64,000 nt of DNA from Sediminibacillus dalangtanensis (GCF_017792025.1 NZ_CP046956.1:2418001-2482000), one strand, 5' to 3'; positions 9,318-20,758 are shown, counted from the stretch's first letter. Program-made: numbers and translations. Notes: generated by a model from the sequence alone, not told the origin.

Positions 9318-10109
9318 CTAGTTCCTTTCTGTATCATAGTACCTGGCAAGCTGTTTAATCATGCCCTCAAGTGTGTAGTCTTTCGGTACAAGAATATTTG
9401 TAAACCCTTGTTTTCCAGCAGCCTCTTTAGTAGTCGGTCCTATACAGACGGTCAACGCTTCAGAAACAACTTTTTGTTGTAATTCCGGTTCATCTGACGT
9501 TAACTTCATGAACGCTTTTACTGTCGAGGGGCTGGTAAATGTGTAGACGTCCAATTTTCCCTCTCTAATGAAAGACAAAAGATCATCACGGGCCACTGTA
9601 TTTATCAGCGTATCATAAACCACTGCTTTCTGGAAATAAACCTTTTGCCGTTCAAGCTGTAGAGGAATATCCTGTCTCGCCAACCCACCGCATACAAGCA
9701 AAACCGGACCTGGATCAGGATATTTCTTCATAAATTCGGTGGCCATGCGCTTCCCAGAATACTTTTCCGGAGTAAAATCGACGGACAAACCTTGTTTATG
9801 TAAAGCCTGTCTGGTTTTTCTGCCGACTGCTGCCACCCTACTATTTTCCAACTGCCCCGAATCAAGACCGCAGTCCCTTAATTGCTCGAAAAAAAACTTC
9901 ACGCCATTGGCACTTGTGAAAAACACCCATGTAAATTCGTGAAGTTTGGAGAGGATTTGTTTGTTCGATTGTGCTTCCCTTTTTTGTAAGCGAAGAAGCG
10001 GAACAATTACCGGAACTGCTTCCGCTTCTTCTAATTTACTTGCGAAATCCTCCGCCTGCTGTTCACTGCGGGTGATTAAAACTCTTTTGCCCGCAAGAGG
10101 CTTGCCCAT
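9318..10109 (-). CDS. hemD: Uroporphyrinogen-III synthase
   Basis: Cyclises hydroxymethylbilane to uroporphyrinogen III with inversion of ring D. The 263-residue product begins GKRVLITRSEQQAEDFASKL and carries family features VFFTSANGVKFFFEQL and YTFTSPSTVKAFMKL; overall sequence is variable, as usual for HemD. Its ATG shares one base with the hemC stop (TAATG), which implies translational coupling. Assignment rests on motifs plus the hemC-hemD-hemB context. Confidence 0.95.
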   Translation of the reverse strand: MGKPLAGKRVLITRSEQQAEDFASKLEEAEAVPVIVPLLRLQKREAQSNKQILSKLHEFTWVFFTSANGVKFFFEQLRDCGLDSGQLENSRVAAVGRKTRQALHKQGLSVDFTPEKYSGKRMATEFMKKYPDPGPVLLVCGGLARQDIPLQLERQKVYFQKAVVYDTLINTVARDDLLSFIREGKLDVYTFTSPSTVKAFMKLTSDEPELQQKVVSEALTVCIGPTTKEAAGKQGFTNILVPKDYTLEGMIKQLARYYDTERN

Positions 10110-11038
10110 TATTGGTCAAGCTCCTCTTTGGCGTCATCGACAATTTTCTGAGCTCCTCGCGCCTTCATCCGCTCAGCAGCTTCTCTGCCGACTTCCACCG
10201 GATTTTTGCCTTTGACAACTTCCTTTAATACCGTTTTTCCATCTGAGGTGGCAACAAGTGCAGTCAGGACAACCTCGTCTTTTTCCATATGAGCATAACC
10301 CGCTATCGGGATTTGGCACCCACCTTCCAACAAATGCAAGAAAGTACGTTCAGCTGAAACAGTATGGGCCGTGTACTGATCATTTATTTTCTGAAGCAGT
10401 TCACGCAGCTCCTGGTCATCCTCCCTGCACTCAATAGCCAATGCTCCCTGTCCAACGGCCGGAACACAAAGATCGGGATCCAGGAATTCGGTTACGATTT
10501 CTTCTCCCCATCCCATACGAATCAGCCCGGCAGCTGCCAGGACAATCGCATCGTAGTCTTCTTCCTTCATTTTTCGAAGTCGGGTTTCGATATTACCGCG
10601 AATAGATTTTATTTCAACGTCCGGTCTTGCTGCCAGCACTTGCGCCGCCCTTCGCAGGCTGCTAGTACCGACCACCGCTCCTTCCGGAAGGTCTGTTAAT
10701 GATACGTTATCATTGGAAACAAAGGCATCACGGTGATCTTCACGAACCGGGATGGAAGAAATAATAAGTCCTTCAGGTAGTTGAGAAGGCATATCCTTCA
10801 TACTGTGAACAGCCATGTCGATTTCCTTGTCAAACATCTCCTGTTCTATTTCTTTGACGAACAAGCCCTTCCCGCCTACTTTCGAAAGTGTGACATCGAG
10901 GATTTTATCCCCTTTGGTCATAATTTTCTTGATTTCAAACTCATATGGTACCCCTGCTTTTTTCAACTGGTCAATCACCCATTCTGTTTGGGTCAAAGCC
11001 AGGTTGCTTTTCCGGGAACCGATTACGATTTTGCGCAT
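10109..11038 (-). CDS. hemC: Porphobilinogen deaminase (hydroxymethylbilane synthase)
   Basis: Polymerises four porphobilinogens into hydroxymethylbilane using a covalently bound dipyrromethane cofactor. The 309-residue product starts [15 protein letters not shown] and has [12 protein letters not shown] and [11 protein letters not shown], with the cofactor cysteine in [13 protein letters not shown] near residue 240. The open frame begins ten codons earlier, but ATG 11038 has AGGAGG at 6-bp spacing and the family N-terminus. It overlaps hemD by one base. Confidence 0.98.
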   Translation of the reverse strand: MRKIVIGSRKSNLALTQTEWVIDQLKKAGVPYEFEIKKIMTKGDKILDVTLSKVGGKGLFVKEIEQEMFDKEIDMAVHSMKDMPSQLPEGLIISSIPVREDHRDAFVSNDNVSLTDLPEGAVVGTSSLRRAAQVLAARPDVEIKSIRGNIETRLRKMKEEDYDAIVLAAAGLIRMGWGEEIVTEFLDPDLCVPAVGQGALAIECREDDQELRELLQKINDQYTAHTVSAERTFLHLLEGGCQIPIAGYAHMEKDEVVLTALVATSDGKTVLKEVVKGKNPVEVGREAAERMKARGAQKIVDDAKEELDQ

Positions 11039-11093
11039 TGTCATCCTCCTGACATCATGAAATAGCAATCTTATTCAAAAGCAGGTCAACTTT

Positions 11094-11912
11094 TCAAAAG
11101 TGAAAATTAGACAGCATGCTGAATAGAAAGAAATTAATCAACAGAAACAAAAAAGCTCCTGTATTATACAAAGCAATAGTCCTGCCTTGATACCCTTTCA
11201 CCAATCGTAATATCAAGTGGACCATATAGACAATCAAAACGAACATCGAGCCCATTGTTTTAAAGTCATTCCAATAAAACTCGGCACCGGAGGAATACGC
11301 CCAGACGATTCCCAAGATAATGGAAATCATAAGAATGGGTACCCCGACCGTCACAGCTTGGAATGACAAGGTGTCAAGCCGGTCGAGCCCTCCGAAGCGA
11401 CGAAGCCATTTATAACCTTTTTTTTCCTTCAGCAAACGATATTGCAGTAGGTACATAATAGAAAATAAAAAGGAAACGGTAAAAAAACCATAGGATAAAA
11501 GCGCTAGGCTGATATGGGCGATTAACAACTCGCTGACAAGGTGGACTCCCCGTTCAGTTCCCTGATTTTGGGCACTAGCCCCTACATGAAGAAGCATAAT
11601 AAAAAAACCTAGCAGGTTCGTAAAAAAAACAATCAAATCCACCCGAAAAAAGCGGTTGATCAACAGAGAAAATGTAACGAGTATCCAGGCATAAAAATAA
11701 AGTCCGTCATACATGTTTAGTACCGGAAAGCTGTCTTCAAGCAACAGCTGATAAATTAAAAACAAGGTTTGTAAAACCCATACCAAACTAAGCAACCAGA
11801 AGGCAATCCGATTGGCCTTCCGGTTGTATTGAATAAAATCGATAAAGTATCCCATCACACTAGCGCCGTATATGACAAGAATCAGTTCATAAAGCCACTT
11901 CATTTCCAGCAT
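11094..11912 (-). CDS. hemX: HemX cytochrome c assembly-like membrane protein
   Basis: Integral membrane protein of 272 residues with about eight hydrophobic segments and similarity to the CcsA/CcmC cytochrome c assembly family (for example GVPILMISIILGIVWAYSSG). In B. subtilis HemX lowers HemA levels by feedback. It lies between hemA and hemC, as in the model operon. ATG 11912 follows GAGAGGA at about 8-bp spacing; a second ATG three codons on is possible. The heme-handling role is family knowledge. Confidence 0.93.
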   Translation of the reverse strand: MLEMKWLYELILVIYGASVMGYFIDFIQYNRKANRIAFWLLSLVWVLQTLFLIYQLLLEDSFPVLNMYDGLYFYAWILVTFSLLINRFFRVDLIVFFTNLLGFFIMLLHVGASAQNQGTERGVHLVSELLIAHISLALLSYGFFTVSFLFSIMYLLQYRLLKEKKGYKWLRRFGGLDRLDTLSFQAVTVGVPILMISIILGIVWAYSSGAEFYWNDFKTMGSMFVLIVYMVHLILRLVKGYQGRTIALYNTGAFLFLLINFFLFSMLSNFHF

Positions 11913-11974
11913 ATGGGAAATCCTCTCATTTGTATAGCATTACAGCCCATTTTTCCGGTAATTGTCATTAGGTC

Positions 11975-13345
11975 TCAATTCGTCGATGCTTTTTGCACAG
12001 CGACTGTTTGTGACACCTTCGTTCCTTGATCAAAGCTGAAAACTTTGCCGCCGGACTGTTTGTTCAACTCCTCTTGAACCATCTCTTCAATACCGAAGAT
12101 TTGCATGAACATTTGCAATGATTCTTCTGCTTGTGGTTTGCCCGCCATTTCTTTCGCTTGCAAGATCGGCTGTTTCAGCATCTGATTTATGATACTTTTC
12201 GTATGCTTGTTCAACACCTTGCGTTCGCGGTCTGATAAATCCGGCATTTTACGCTCAATGCTTTTCATCGTTTCTGCCTGGATGGATAACGCTTTTTCTC
12301 TTAGGGCAGAAATGACCGGAACCACACCTTTAGTCTGAAGCCATTCCTTAAATGCGACAATTTCTTCCTCTATTATCAATTCAATTGCTTCCGCAGCTTG
12401 CTTCCTTGTTTCCAGGTTGGCGTCGACAATTCCTTGCAGATCATCGATGTCATATAAAAACACACTGTCAAGGTCTCCAAGAACTGGATCAATATCGCGT
12501 GGTACAGCAATATCGACTAGGAAAAGGGGACGTCCCTTCCTTTGCTTGTGTACAGGTCCCAACAAATCTTTATCCAACACATAATTGTTTGCTCCGGTAG
12601 AACTGATCAAAATATCTGCATCCTTCAACACTTCCGGAAGGCTATCGGATGTACGTGCTTGTCCGGAGAATTGCTCAGCCAGCGCTTCTGCTTTTGATAG
12701 CGTGCGGTTGATGACTGTCACTTTTTCCACACCGGATCCTTGCAAATTTTTCGCTGCCAATTCTCCCATTTTTCCAGCACCAAGAATGACGACATGTTTG
12801 TTCAACAGATCGCCGAATATCTTCTTGGCAAGCTCTACGGCCGCATAACTGACTGATACAGCATGATCGCCGATTTCTGTTTCCTTGTGAGCACGCTTTG
12901 CCAGTGTAACAGCTTGTTTGAAAAGTTCATTATAAATGGTGCCGGTTGTTCCGGATTCTTGCGCCAAAAGAAATGCCTGCTTCATTTGACCAAGAATCTG
13001 GGTTTCTCCCAAGACCATGGAATCAAGACCGCTCGTCACCTTGAACAAGTGTTCTACTGCTCCATCTGCTTCATAAATAGCCAGATGTGGTGAGAAAAAG
13101 TCTTTGTCCATGTCGAACCATTCGGCAAGGAATTGCTTGATGTAATAGCGTCCTGTATGAAGTTGATCAACCACTGCATAAATCTCTGTCCGGTTGCAAG
13201 TGGAGATAATTACATTTTCCAATACGCTTTTTTGTTGGTTCAAAGACTTCATTGCTTGCGAAACATCTTGATTTTCAAAAGTGAGCTTTTCCCTAACTTC
13301 CACAGGGGCTGTTCTGTAGTTTATTCCGACAACTAAAATATGCAC
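11975..13345 (-). CDS. hemA: Glutamyl-tRNA reductase
   Basis: Reduces glutamyl-tRNA to glutamate-1-semialdehyde with NADPH, the committed step of the C5 heme pathway. The 456-residue product has the catalytic Cys50 in [13 protein letters not shown], the NADPH-binding [13 protein letters not shown], and a C-terminal dimerisation domain. Start is GTG at 13345 with GGGGGT 8 bases upstream. First gene of the operon; the only plausible promoter has an extended -10 at 13463-13471. Gene order hemA-X-C-D-B-L matches B. subtilis. Confidence 0.98.
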   Translation of the reverse strand: MHILVVGINYRTAPVEVREKLTFENQDVSQAMKSLNQQKSVLENVIISTCNRTEIYAVVDQLHTGRYYIKQFLAEWFDMDKDFFSPHLAIYEADGAVEHLFKVTSGLDSMVLGETQILGQMKQAFLLAQESGTTGTIYNELFKQAVTLAKRAHKETEIGDHAVSVSYAAVELAKKIFGDLLNKHVVILGAGKMGELAAKNLQGSGVEKVTVINRTLSKAEALAEQFSGQARTSDSLPEVLKDADILISSTGANNYVLDKDLLGPVHKQRKGRPLFLVDIAVPRDIDPVLGDLDSVFLYDIDDLQGIVDANLETRKQAAEAIELIIEEEIVAFKEWLQTKGVVPVISALREKALSIQAETMKSIERKMPDLSDRERKVLNKHTKSIINQMLKQPILQAKEMAGKPQAEESLQMFMQIFGIEEMVQEELNKQSGGKVFSFDQGTKVSQTVAVQKASTN

Positions 13346-13462
13346 TTTATTCTACCCCCAATATTACGTATAAAAACTGTTGCAGCCGGATGTAGCCGCA
13401 CATGGTGTTTAGGCCGCTGGCCAGTGCCTTTTGCTTTTATTATTTGTATAAGTCCATCTTTC

Positions 13463-13471
13463 ATTATAACA
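13463..13471 (-). promoter_or_regulatory. Extended -10 element upstream of hemA
   Basis: TGTTATAAT on the minus strand is an exact extended -10 (TGnTATAAT), about 115 bases before hemA. The -35 region is poor. No convincing PerR or Fur box was seen around it. Confidence 0.5.
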
Positions 13472-13651
13472 CGCATGTTACCAGCGACTGATAAAATTTG
13501 TGAACAGATATTGAAACTATATGTTAGGATAATACCAGTACGTAGTTGTATCTTGCTGTTTTTCAATCCTTTTGTACTTTACCATATACACAGTACAGAA
13601 GCAACTAATTAATACTATTTAATAATTATTATAATTTACGGAGGAACCCTC

Positions 13652-14134
13652 GTGAAGAAACAAAACATTTTTACCGGATTTTTGTTGATCGGTATCGGCT
13701 GCTACTTTTTTCTCCAACAGTTCCAGATACCCTTTTTCACCGATTTTTATTCCTGGCCAACATTGTTAATGATTATCGGTATTGTATTTCTGTTTCATAG
13801 TTACTTTTCCAAGGAGTACAAAAATTTATTCCCGGGGACGATTCTCCTTGGATTAGGTCTCCACTTCTTCGGTTTGCGCCATTATGGTTTCTGGATTGAC
13901 CATTGGGGTGTTTACCCATTGATCATTGGCATTGCATTTCTAATCCGGTTTCAAAAGACAAAAAGCGGATTGCTACCCGGTTTGTTGTTACTGGGGATTG
14001 CTTTGTTCGCTATCTATTCGATTAACAAGCCGGGCTGGTTCAACTGGATAAACGAAACGGCTTCTTTGCTGGAAAGCTTTTGGCCGCTTCTCTTGATTGC
14101 CATCGGTGGTTATCTTATTTATCGAAAAAAGTAG
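13652..14134 (+). CDS. ysxD: YsxD-like multi-pass membrane protein
   Basis: The 160-residue product has about five to six hydrophobic segments (for example FTGFLLIGIGCYFFLQQF, LLMIIGIVFLFHSYF, LLLIAIGGYLIY) separated by short polar stretches, a layout like LiaI/LiaF-type envelope proteins. GTG start at 13652 with ACGGAGGA 6-7 bases upstream. It lies between hemA and engB, the position of ysxD in B. subtilis, and is divergent from hemA. The gene name rests on position and membrane character. Function unknown. Confidence 0.75.
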   Translation: MKKQNIFTGFLLIGIGCYFFLQQFQIPFFTDFYSWPTLLMIIGIVFLFHSYFSKEYKNLFPGTILLGLGLHFFGLRHYGFWIDHWGVYPLIIGIAFLIRFQKTKSGLLPGLLLLGIALFAIYSINKPGWFNWINETASLLESFWPLLLIAIGGYLIYRKK

Positions 14135-14140
14135 CATAAC

Positions 14141-14179
14141 AAAAAGCGGAAGCCGTTTAAAACTGCTTCCGCTTTTTTT
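14141..14179 (+). terminator. Terminator of ysxD
   Basis: AAAAAGCGGAAGC pairs with GCTTCCGCTTTTTTT, giving an 11-13 bp stem followed by a run of seven T, seven bases after the ysxD stop. The roughly 245 bp from here to the engB stop show no gene. Confidence 0.92.
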
Positions 14180-14425
14180 CTGTTCACATGCTTAGTTACT
14201 TCCTTAACCGATACAGTTGAGCTAATATTCCTGGATGCTTGATATCGCTTCGGCAGATTACCTCAACCAGGGTACCCCTGCCTAATCTTCCTTGCACCCT
14301 CGGTCCGCTACAAAGTAAAATTCAAAGACGCATAAGCGTATTTTTGCAACATTGGATCAACACCAGATAGGCGCAATCCATTTTGCTTGTACCCTGCCAA
14401 GCAGCTATTTTCTGAAGTCAGCTTT

Positions 14426-15007
14426 TCACAAAAAACTTTGTAACACTTTCCAAGCTTCTTCTTTTCCTTCTGCCGTTTCTGCTGAAAAAGGAAGGACAAT
14501 ATCCTCGACATCAGCCTGCAGTGTTTTAATTACTGTTTGCAGGTGTGCTGCCCGTTTGGTTTTCGAAACCTTATCCAATTTCGTAGCGACTACGATGACG
14601 GGAAGTTCGAAATGCTTCAAAAAGTCATACATCATAATATCATCTTCTGTGGGTTGATGCCTGATATCTACAATAAGAACAGCAGCCTTCAGGTTTTCCC
14701 GCTCCATGAAGTATTCTTCCATCATCTTGCCCCACTTTTCCCGTTCCTTCTTGGAAACTTTGGCATAGCCATAACCGGGCACATCCACGAAGTAAAAACT
14801 TTGATTAATTTTATAAAAATTCAATGTCTGGGTTTTCCCCGGCTTGGAGGAGGTCCTGGCAAGATTCTTCCGGTTGATCATTTTGTTGATGAAAGAAGAT
14901 TTGCCGACGTTTGACCTGCCTGCCAATGCTATTTCTGGTAGCATATCGCCTGGATATTGCTTTTTTGATACTGCACTTATTACGATTTCCGCCTCAGTTA
15001 CTTTCAT
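14426..15007 (-). CDS. engB: Ribosome biogenesis GTPase YsxC/EngB
   Basis: Essential P-loop GTPase needed for assembly of the 50S subunit. The 193-residue product has G1 GRSNVGKSS at residues 30-38, G2 around [11 protein letters not shown]3 DVPGYGYA, G4 ATKLDKVSK and G5 SAE, with normal family length. ATG 15007 has GGAGGAGAAAC upstream. It overlaps the 3' end of lonA by 14 bases, so the two are translated from one message. Confidence 0.98.
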   Translation of the reverse strand: MKVTEAEIVISAVSKKQYPGDMLPEIALAGRSNVGKSSFINKMINRKNLARTSSKPGKTQTLNFYKINQSFYFVDVPGYGYAKVSKKEREKWGKMMEEYFMERENLKAAVLIVDIRHQPTEDDIMMYDFLKHFELPVIVVATKLDKVSKTKRAAHLQTVIKTLQADVEDIVLPFSAETAEGKEEAWKVLQSFL

Positions 15008-17327
15008 GTTTCTCCTCCACTAACGCATGTTCCAGCACTTCATCTAAATGTTCGACAGGGATAAAGTTCAGCCCTTCTTTGACGCTCTCGGGAATGTCAT
15101 CCAGATCACGTTTGTTATCAGCCGGCATAATGATCGTTGTCAAACCTGCTCGGTGGGCACTTAGTGATTTTTCCTTTAAGCCGCCGATTGGAAGCACTCT
15201 TCCCCTAAGTGTGATTTCCCCGGTCATGCCGACTTCGCGTTTCACAGCACGACCAGTCAGTGCAGAAACAAGCGCGGTTGCCATGGTAATCCCGGCTGAA
15301 GGTCCATCCTTCGGCGTTGCCCCTTCCGGCACATGAATATGAATGTCGTTATTCTCATGAAAATCGCGGTCTATTTTCAGTTCTTCAGCTCTGGATCGTA
15401 TATAACTGAAAGCCGCTTGAGCTGATTCCTTCATGACATCACCCAGTTTTCCGGTCAGCGTCAATTTTCCCTTGCCCGGATATAACGTCACTTCAATCGA
15501 CAGTGTATCTCCGCCAGCAGATGTATAAGCAAGCCCTGTAGCAGCACCTACTTGATTCTCCTCTTCCATTTTTCCATACCGGAAAAGCGGCTTGCCGAGC
15601 AATGACTCCAGCTGTTTATCCGTTACTACGACCCGTTTTTTATCTTCTGATACAATTATTTTTGCTGCTTTTCGGCACAAGGATGCAAGTTGCCTTTCCA
15701 GTCCCCGCACACCGGCTTCTCTTGTATAAGTGCGGATCAATTTGGTTAGTGCATCATCACGTACTTGCAGCTGTCCTTTGTTCAACCCATTTTCTTTTAT
15801 TTGTTTTGGCAAGAGGTGCTCTTTGGCAATATGGAGTTTTTCCACTTCTGTATAACCTGCAATCGAAATGACTTCCATCCGGTCACGCAGCGGTCCTGGA
15901 ACCGAAGCCAAATTGTTTGCCGTTGCGATGAACATTACATTGGATAAATCATATGTTTCTTCAATGAAATGATCGCTAAAATTACTGTTTTGCTCCGGGT
16001 CCAAAACTTCGAGCATGGCTGCCGAAGGATCTCCGCGGAAATCACTTGCCATTTTATCGATTTCATCCAGTAAAAAAATCGGATTGACCGTTTTTGCCTT
16101 TTTCATGCCTTGGATGATTCTGCCGGGCATCGCGCCGACATAAGTCCGGCGATGTCCGCGGATTTCCGCTTCATCCCTGACTCCGCCCAAGGAGATTCTG
16201 ACAAAATTTCGATTTATTGCCCGGGCAATGGATTTTGCCAATGATGTCTTTCCTACACCGGGTGGGCCAGCCAGACACAATATCGGTCCCTTGATTGTTT
16301 TAGTAAGCTGCTGAACGGCCAAATATTCCAAAACACGCTCTTTTACTTTTTCGAGTCCGTAATGGTCTTCGTCCAATATTTTTTCAGCATGGTTGACATC
16401 TAAATTGTCCTCCGTTTTGTCCGTCCAGGGAATGGAGACCAGCCAATCGACATAATTACGGATAACCGAGCTTTCCGCAGAACTTTGCGGAACTTTTTCG
16501 TAACGGTCCAGTTCTTTATAGGCAATTTCCTGGATTCTTTCCGGCATATCGGAAGCTTCGATTCTTTCTTTCAGCTGACTTACTTCGGAAGCTTTGCCAT
16601 CCTTATCACCGAGCTCTGTCTGGATAGCTTTCATTTGTTCACGCAAGTAATATTCCTTTTGCGTCTTTTCCATCGACTTCTTGACGCGTTGTCCAATTTT
16701 TTTCTCTAAATCGAGTACTTCACGCTCATTCGTAATCAACGAAATCAGACGGTTCAAACGTTCTTTGACATTCTCTGTCTCCAACAATTCCTGTTTGTCT
16801 TTGAGCTTTAAAGATAAGTGAGAAGTAATGATATCAGCAAGTCTGCCCGGTTCATCAATGTCTGTAACCGTAGCGAGCGTTTCCTGACTCACTTTCTTCG
16901 ATATCTTTATGTATTGCTCGAACTGTTCGATCAAAGACCGCATCAGTGCTTCTTCTTCGTTGTTGTCTCCATGGACTTCTTCAAATTCCTGAATTTCGAC
17001 GACAAATTGGTCATCTTCTTCAAGAAACTGAACAATTTCCCCGCGATACAATCCTTCCACTAAAACACGAATTGTACCGTTGGGCAGTTTTAGCATTTGC
17101 TTTACATTTGCCATCGTTCCCACTCTGTAAATATCATTTACAGCAGGCTCGTCCACACCGCTTTCTTTTTGGGCAGCAAGAAAAATACTTTGATCTTCCA
17201 TCATTGCTTTTTCCAATGCATTTACCGACTTTTCCCGCCCAACATCTAAGTGTAAAACCATAGCGGGGAAAACCAACAACCCGCGCAGCGGAAGGAGGGG
17301 GATTTGTACTTTATTTTCTGCAGTCAC
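14994..17327 (-). CDS. lonA: ATP-dependent protease Lon
   Basis: AAA+ serine protease for damaged and regulatory proteins. The 777-residue product has the N-terminal substrate-binding LON domain ([20 protein letters not shown] onward), coiled-coil, Walker [10 protein letters not shown], Walker [11 protein letters not shown], and the Ser-Lys catalytic dyad with Ser in [14 protein letters not shown]. The frame is open 19 codons upstream including an ATG, but GTG 17327 has GGAGGTG at 6-bp spacing and gives the family start. Preceded by a clear promoter; followed by overlapping engB. B. subtilis has a second gene, lonB, between lonA and clpX; it is absent here. Confidence 0.97.
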   Translation of the reverse strand: MTAENKVQIPLLPLRGLLVFPAMVLHLDVGREKSVNALEKAMMEDQSIFLAAQKESGVDEPAVNDIYRVGTMANVKQMLKLPNGTIRVLVEGLYRGEIVQFLEEDDQFVVEIQEFEEVHGDNNEEEALMRSLIEQFEQYIKISKKVSQETLATVTDIDEPGRLADIITSHLSLKLKDKQELLETENVKERLNRLISLITNEREVLDLEKKIGQRVKKSMEKTQKEYYLREQMKAIQTELGDKDGKASEVSQLKERIEASDMPERIQEIAYKELDRYEKVPQSSAESSVIRNYVDWLVSIPWTDKTEDNLDVNHAEKILDEDHYGLEKVKERVLEYLAVQQLTKTIKGPILCLAGPPGVGKTSLAKSIARAINRNFVRISLGGVRDEAEIRGHRRTYVGAMPGRIIQGMKKAKTVNPIFLLDEIDKMASDFRGDPSAAMLEVLDPEQNSNFSDHFIEETYDLSNVMFIATANNLASVPGPLRDRMEVISIAGYTEVEKLHIAKEHLLPKQIKENGLNKGQLQVRDDALTKLIRTYTREAGVRGLERQLASLCRKAAKIIVSEDKKRVVVTDKQLESLLGKPLFRYGKMEEENQVGAATGLAYTSAGGDTLSIEVTLYPGKGKLTLTGKLGDVMKESAQAAFSYIRSRAEELKIDRDFHENNDIHIHVPEGATPKDGPSAGITMATALVSALTGRAVKREVGMTGEITLRGRVLPIGGLKEKSLSAHRAGLTTIIMPADNKRDLDDIPESVKEGLNFIPVEHLDEVLEHALVEEKHESN

Positions 17328-17407
17328 ACTTGGCACCTCCATATCTTCGCAAACCTGTCCATTCACACAATGCTTCCATTTCATTATTACTCCACTAATA
17401 AGGCACT

Positions 17408-17436
17408 TTTATACCATTTCATGAAAAGTTCCTCAA
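17408..17436 (-). promoter_or_regulatory. Sigma-A promoter of lonA-engB
   Basis: TTGAGG and TATAAA with 17 bp between them on the minus strand; transcription would begin near 17400, about 75 bases before the GTG start. No clear CtsR or CIRCE operator overlaps it. Confidence 0.65.
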
Positions 17437-17531
17437 ATCAAACCTTTTACATGCGTCCCGTTTGTTATCATTACCTGCCTTTTTCTTAACTGAAACCCCA
17501 GAATTTTCTTCGCAGATTCTTTTATCCATGT

Positions 17532-17566
17532 GTAAATCCCTTGTTATGACATAACAAGGGATTTAC
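17532..17566 (-). terminator. Perfect 16-bp inverted repeat between clpX and lonA
   Basis: GTAAATCCCTTGTTAT and ATAACAAGGGATTTAC are exact reverse complements around a 3-base loop. It lies 55-90 bases after the clpX stop and upstream of the lonA promoter. There is no T-run right after the stem on the minus strand, so it is a likely transcript end or stability hairpin rather than a textbook terminator. Confidence 0.6.
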
Positions 17567-17620
17567 AACGGAAGGAAAATGCATGTCTGTTTTTAATGGA
17601 CTCGGTGTCTTATCGTTTTA

Positions 17621-18901
17621 TTAAGCACTTTCTTTCGGTGATTCTTTGTTTTCGTCTTTTACCGTACCATCACTTAAAACTAACTTCGGACGTCCGTTTT
17701 CTAACAGAACTGTGTCCTTGGTAATGATACACTTCTCGATATCATCCCTTGATGGCAACTCGAACATGACGTCTAACATAATTCCTTCGATAATAGAACG
17801 CAGGCCACGTGCCCCTGTTTTACGTTCAATTGCTTTTCGTGCAATTTCAATTAAGGCATCTTCTTCCATTTCCAGTTCCACATTATCAATCTGGAAAAGC
17901 TTTTGGTATTGTTTAACAAGCGCATTTTTAGGCTTTGTCAAAATCTCGACTAACGCTTCCTCATCTAATGGCTCCAGAGCTCCGATAACCGGTAGTCGAC
18001 CGATGAATTCAGGAATCAAACCAAAACGAAGCATGTCTTCTGGGAGAACTTTAGAAAGCAGTTCTGCTTTGGTTAGGTCTTGATTCTCTTCATCTGCGCC
18101 GAAACCAATTACTTTGTTGCCAAGACGGCGCTTAACGATTTGCTCAATACCATCAAAGGCACCACCGCAAATAAATAGTACGTTCGTCGTATCAATTTGA
18201 ATGAACTCTTGGTGTGGATGTTTTCTTCCGCCTTGTGGAGGTACGCTTGCAACGGTACCTTCAAGGATTTTCAGCAATGCCTGCTGTACCCCTTCACCGG
18301 ATACATCACGAGTGATCGACGGATTTTCGGATTTTCTGGCCACTTTATCGATTTCGTCGATATAAATAATCCCTTTTTCTGCTTTTTCTACATCATAGTC
18401 AGCTGCCTGGATTAGTTTCAGCAAGATGTTTTCCACATCTTCCCCTACATAACCAGCTTCTGTAAGAGAAGTCGCATCAGCAATCGCAAATGGCACATTC
18501 AATATCCTTGCAAGTGTCTGTGCCAGCAACGTTTTACCGCTTCCTGTCGGCCCGATCATCGCAATGTTACTTTTTGACAACTCGACATCATCAGAAGCAG
18601 TCTTGCCGGAATTGATTCGTTTGTAGTGATTATACACTGCTACCGATAGGTTTTTCTTGGCTTTTTCTTGACCGATTACGTAATCATTCAGGATTTCACA
18701 GATTTCCTGTGGCTTCGGGATCTCCTTGAATTCCACTTCTTCTTCATTACCTAATTCTTCTTCCACTATTTCCGTGCAAAGTTCAATACATTCATCACAT
18801 ATATAAACGCCAGGACCGGCTACTAATTTACGTACTTGATCTTGGCTTTTTCCGCAAAAAGAACATTTTAATTGGCCCTTTTCTTCATTAAATTTATACA
18901 T
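17621..18901 (-). CDS. clpX: ClpX ATPase subunit of ClpXP protease
   Basis: AAA+ unfoldase that delivers substrates to ClpP. The 426-residue product has the N-terminal zinc domain with Cys13, Cys16, Cys35 and Cys38, Walker A GPTGSGKT near residue 117, Walker [10 protein letters not shown], and the IGF tripeptide for ClpP docking (NKVIGFGAD). ATG 18901 follows GGGGTG at 7-bp spacing. Located between tig and lonA as in other bacilli. Confidence 0.98.
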   Translation of the reverse strand: MYKFNEEKGQLKCSFCGKSQDQVRKLVAGPGVYICDECIELCTEIVEEELGNEEEVEFKEIPKPQEICEILNDYVIGQEKAKKNLSVAVYNHYKRINSGKTASDDVELSKSNIAMIGPTGSGKTLLAQTLARILNVPFAIADATSLTEAGYVGEDVENILLKLIQAADYDVEKAEKGIIYIDEIDKVARKSENPSITRDVSGEGVQQALLKILEGTVASVPPQGGRKHPHQEFIQIDTTNVLFICGGAFDGIEQIVKRRLGNKVIGFGADEENQDLTKAELLSKVLPEDMLRFGLIPEFIGRLPVIGALEPLDEEALVEILTKPKNALVKQYQKLFQIDNVELEMEEDALIEIARKAIERKTGARGLRSIIEGIMLDVMFELPSRDDIEKCIITKDTVLLENGRPKLVLSDGTVKDENKESPKESA

Positions 18902-18933
18902 CTAATTCACCCCTCAAGTAATAAGTATCTATT

Positions 18934-18961
18934 ATGATATGAGAAATCATTTGAGTTTCAA
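18934..18961 (-). promoter_or_regulatory. Candidate sigma-A promoter of clpX
   Basis: TTGAAA and TATCAT lie 16 bp apart on the minus strand, with transcription starting about 25 bases before the clpX ATG. The rest of the 400-bp clpX-tig gap (18962-19296) is AT-rich and shows no gene. Confidence 0.45.
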
Positions 18962-19296
18962 TCAAGTATTCCTTTCTTTAGCTCATAATATCAGATATAC
19001 CGTTTTGAAAAAAGTAAAATACCTCAAATGGTCACATCTTATCTACGTTAGCAAAAAACAGTCTCATTAAAAGTCTTGCCATTAAACCGTTCGAATAAAC
19101 TGCAACCTGCAAATAACAGCAAACAGTTTTACAAACAGTGTAAATCTTATTATGTAAGAAGATTCTAAAATGTCAACTAATATGTTATGTAAGTTTGTCT
19201 TCTATTTTATATTCAAGTTCCCGATTTTATGTTATGGGTGACAACTTTTTTACTATTTCCCGCTTACTGCATCTTTAAACGAATGCCTTTTATAGA

Positions 19297-19334
19297 GAAA
19301 ACAAGGCACGAACCAGAATCGCACCTTGTTTTTC
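19297..19334 (-). terminator. Terminator of tig
   Basis: GAAAACAAGG and CCTTGTTTTTC form the stem around an imperfectly paired loop; T-rich on the minus strand just downstream of the tig stop. Confidence 0.75.
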
Positions 19335-19343
19335 CATTTTTAT

Positions 19344-20630
19344 TTATTTTGTTTTGCTGTGTTCTACCAGGAAGTCGATAGCTTTTTTGAATTTAAGGTC
19401 TTCTTTGATGGCGTCCGTGTTCCCGCCAAGCATTTGTTTCAACTGGTCTACCTCTGTTTGATACATCGAAGCCATCGACTCAAGCTCTTTATCGACATCT
19501 TCATCTGTCACTTCAACTTCTTCTTGATTAGCAATTGCGTCAAGAGTCAAGTTTGTTTTAACGCGCTTTTCAGCATCGTCTTTCATTTGCTCCTTCAAGC
19601 CTGCTTCATCTGTTCCGGAGAATTGGTAGTACATATCCATGGTCATTCCTTGCATTTGCAAGCGCTGTTCAAACTCTTTGACCATCCTGTCAAGTTCTGT
19701 TTCTACCATTGCTTCCGGAATATCGACTTCTGCATTCTCGGATGCCTGTTCAATCAGAGATTCACGCTTTTTGTTGTCAGCGTCCGTCTCTTTTTGTTCT
19801 TTCAGTCGATCTCTTGTCTTGTTGCGAAGTTCTTCCAGTGTTTCGACATCTTCGTCGACATCTTTTGCGAACTCATCATCAAGTTCAGGCAATTCTTTAC
19901 CTTTAATTTCATGAATTTTGACTTTAAAGGTAGCTTCCTTACCTGCAAGCTCTTCTGCATGGTATTCTTCAGGGAAAGTTACCTGAACTTCTGTGTCTGC
20001 TCCCGTTTCTTTTCCAATCAACTGCTCTTCAAATCCTGGGATAAAAGAACCAGAACCGATTTCTAATTGATGGTTTTCCGCCTGTCCGCCTTCAAATGCT
20101 TCTCCATCAACGAAACCTTCAAAATCGATAACGACAGTGTCGCCTTCTTCAACGGTTCCTTCTTCTTTGACGACTAACTCCGCTTGATGTTCCTGCATAT
20201 GCGAAAGCTCATGCTCAACGTCTTCATCCGTTACTTCTGTCTCTTCTTCTTCTACTTCCAGGCCTTTATATTCCCCGAGTTTCACTTCAGGTTTAACCGT
20301 AACCTGTGCTGTGAAAACAAGCGGCTGCCCTTTTTCAATTTGCGTTACATCCACTTCCGGTTGATCTACCGGCTCAATACCAGTTTCTTCAACGGCGTTT
20401 GTGTAAGCCTCAGGAAGAATGATATCGACCGCATCTTGGTATAATGACTCTACACCAAAGCGCTGTTCGAATAGTCCTCTTGGCATTTTCCCTTTACGGA
20501 ATCCAGGAACCTGTACTTGCTTAACCACTTTTTTGAAAGCTTGATCTAGTGCTTTGTCGAACTTTTCAGCATCAACTTCAATGGTTAATGTCCCTTGATT
20601 TCCTTCTTGTTTTTCCCATTTTGCTGACAT
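19344..20630 (-). CDS. tig: Trigger factor, ribosome-bound chaperone and prolyl isomerase
   Basis: Binds at the nascent-chain exit of the ribosome. The 428-residue product has the ribosome-docking loop GFRKGKMPR at residues 43-51, a central FKBP-type PPIase domain (about 160-245, with [17 protein letters not shown]), and a helical C-terminal substrate-binding domain. It is strongly acidic, in keeping with a salt-adapted lineage. ATG 20630 has GGAGGG about 6 bases upstream. Monocistronic with its own promoter and terminator. Confidence 0.98.
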   Translation of the reverse strand: MSAKWEKQEGNQGTLTIEVDAEKFDKALDQAFKKVVKQVQVPGFRKGKMPRGLFEQRFGVESLYQDAVDIILPEAYTNAVEETGIEPVDQPEVDVTQIEKGQPLVFTAQVTVKPEVKLGEYKGLEVEEEETEVTDEDVEHELSHMQEHQAELVVKEEGTVEEGDTVVIDFEGFVDGEAFEGGQAENHQLEIGSGSFIPGFEEQLIGKETGADTEVQVTFPEEYHAEELAGKEATFKVKIHEIKGKELPELDDEFAKDVDEDVETLEELRNKTRDRLKEQKETDADNKKRESLIEQASENAEVDIPEAMVETELDRMVKEFEQRLQMQGMTMDMYYQFSGTDEAGLKEQMKDDAEKRVKTNLTLDAIANQEEVEVTDEDVDKELESMASMYQTEVDQLKQMLGGNTDAIKEDLKFKKAIDFLVEHSKTK

Positions 20631-20730
20631 GTAATTCCCTCCAACATCTATAAATTCAGTATGTCTTGTTTGACGTTCATTCGGTGTATAATAAAATCAT
20701 ACGAAGGCGGAACGCAATTGCAACCACCTT

Positions 20731-20758
20731 ATTATAACATAAACAGACTTGCTTTCAA
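20731..20758 (-). promoter_or_regulatory. Sigma-A promoter of tig
   Basis: TTGAAA and a perfect TATAAT are 16 bp apart on the minus strand, about 100 bases upstream of the tig ATG. Confidence 0.7.

Noticed and set aside
13463..13485. Possible PerR box at the hemA promoter
   Set aside because: Only one half (TTATAAT) is present; the opposite arm does not match.
19326..20066. 246-codon plus-strand frame rich in Phe and Cys
   Set aside because: It is the antisense shadow of tig; such Phe-rich frames arise opposite Glu/Lys-rich coding sequence.
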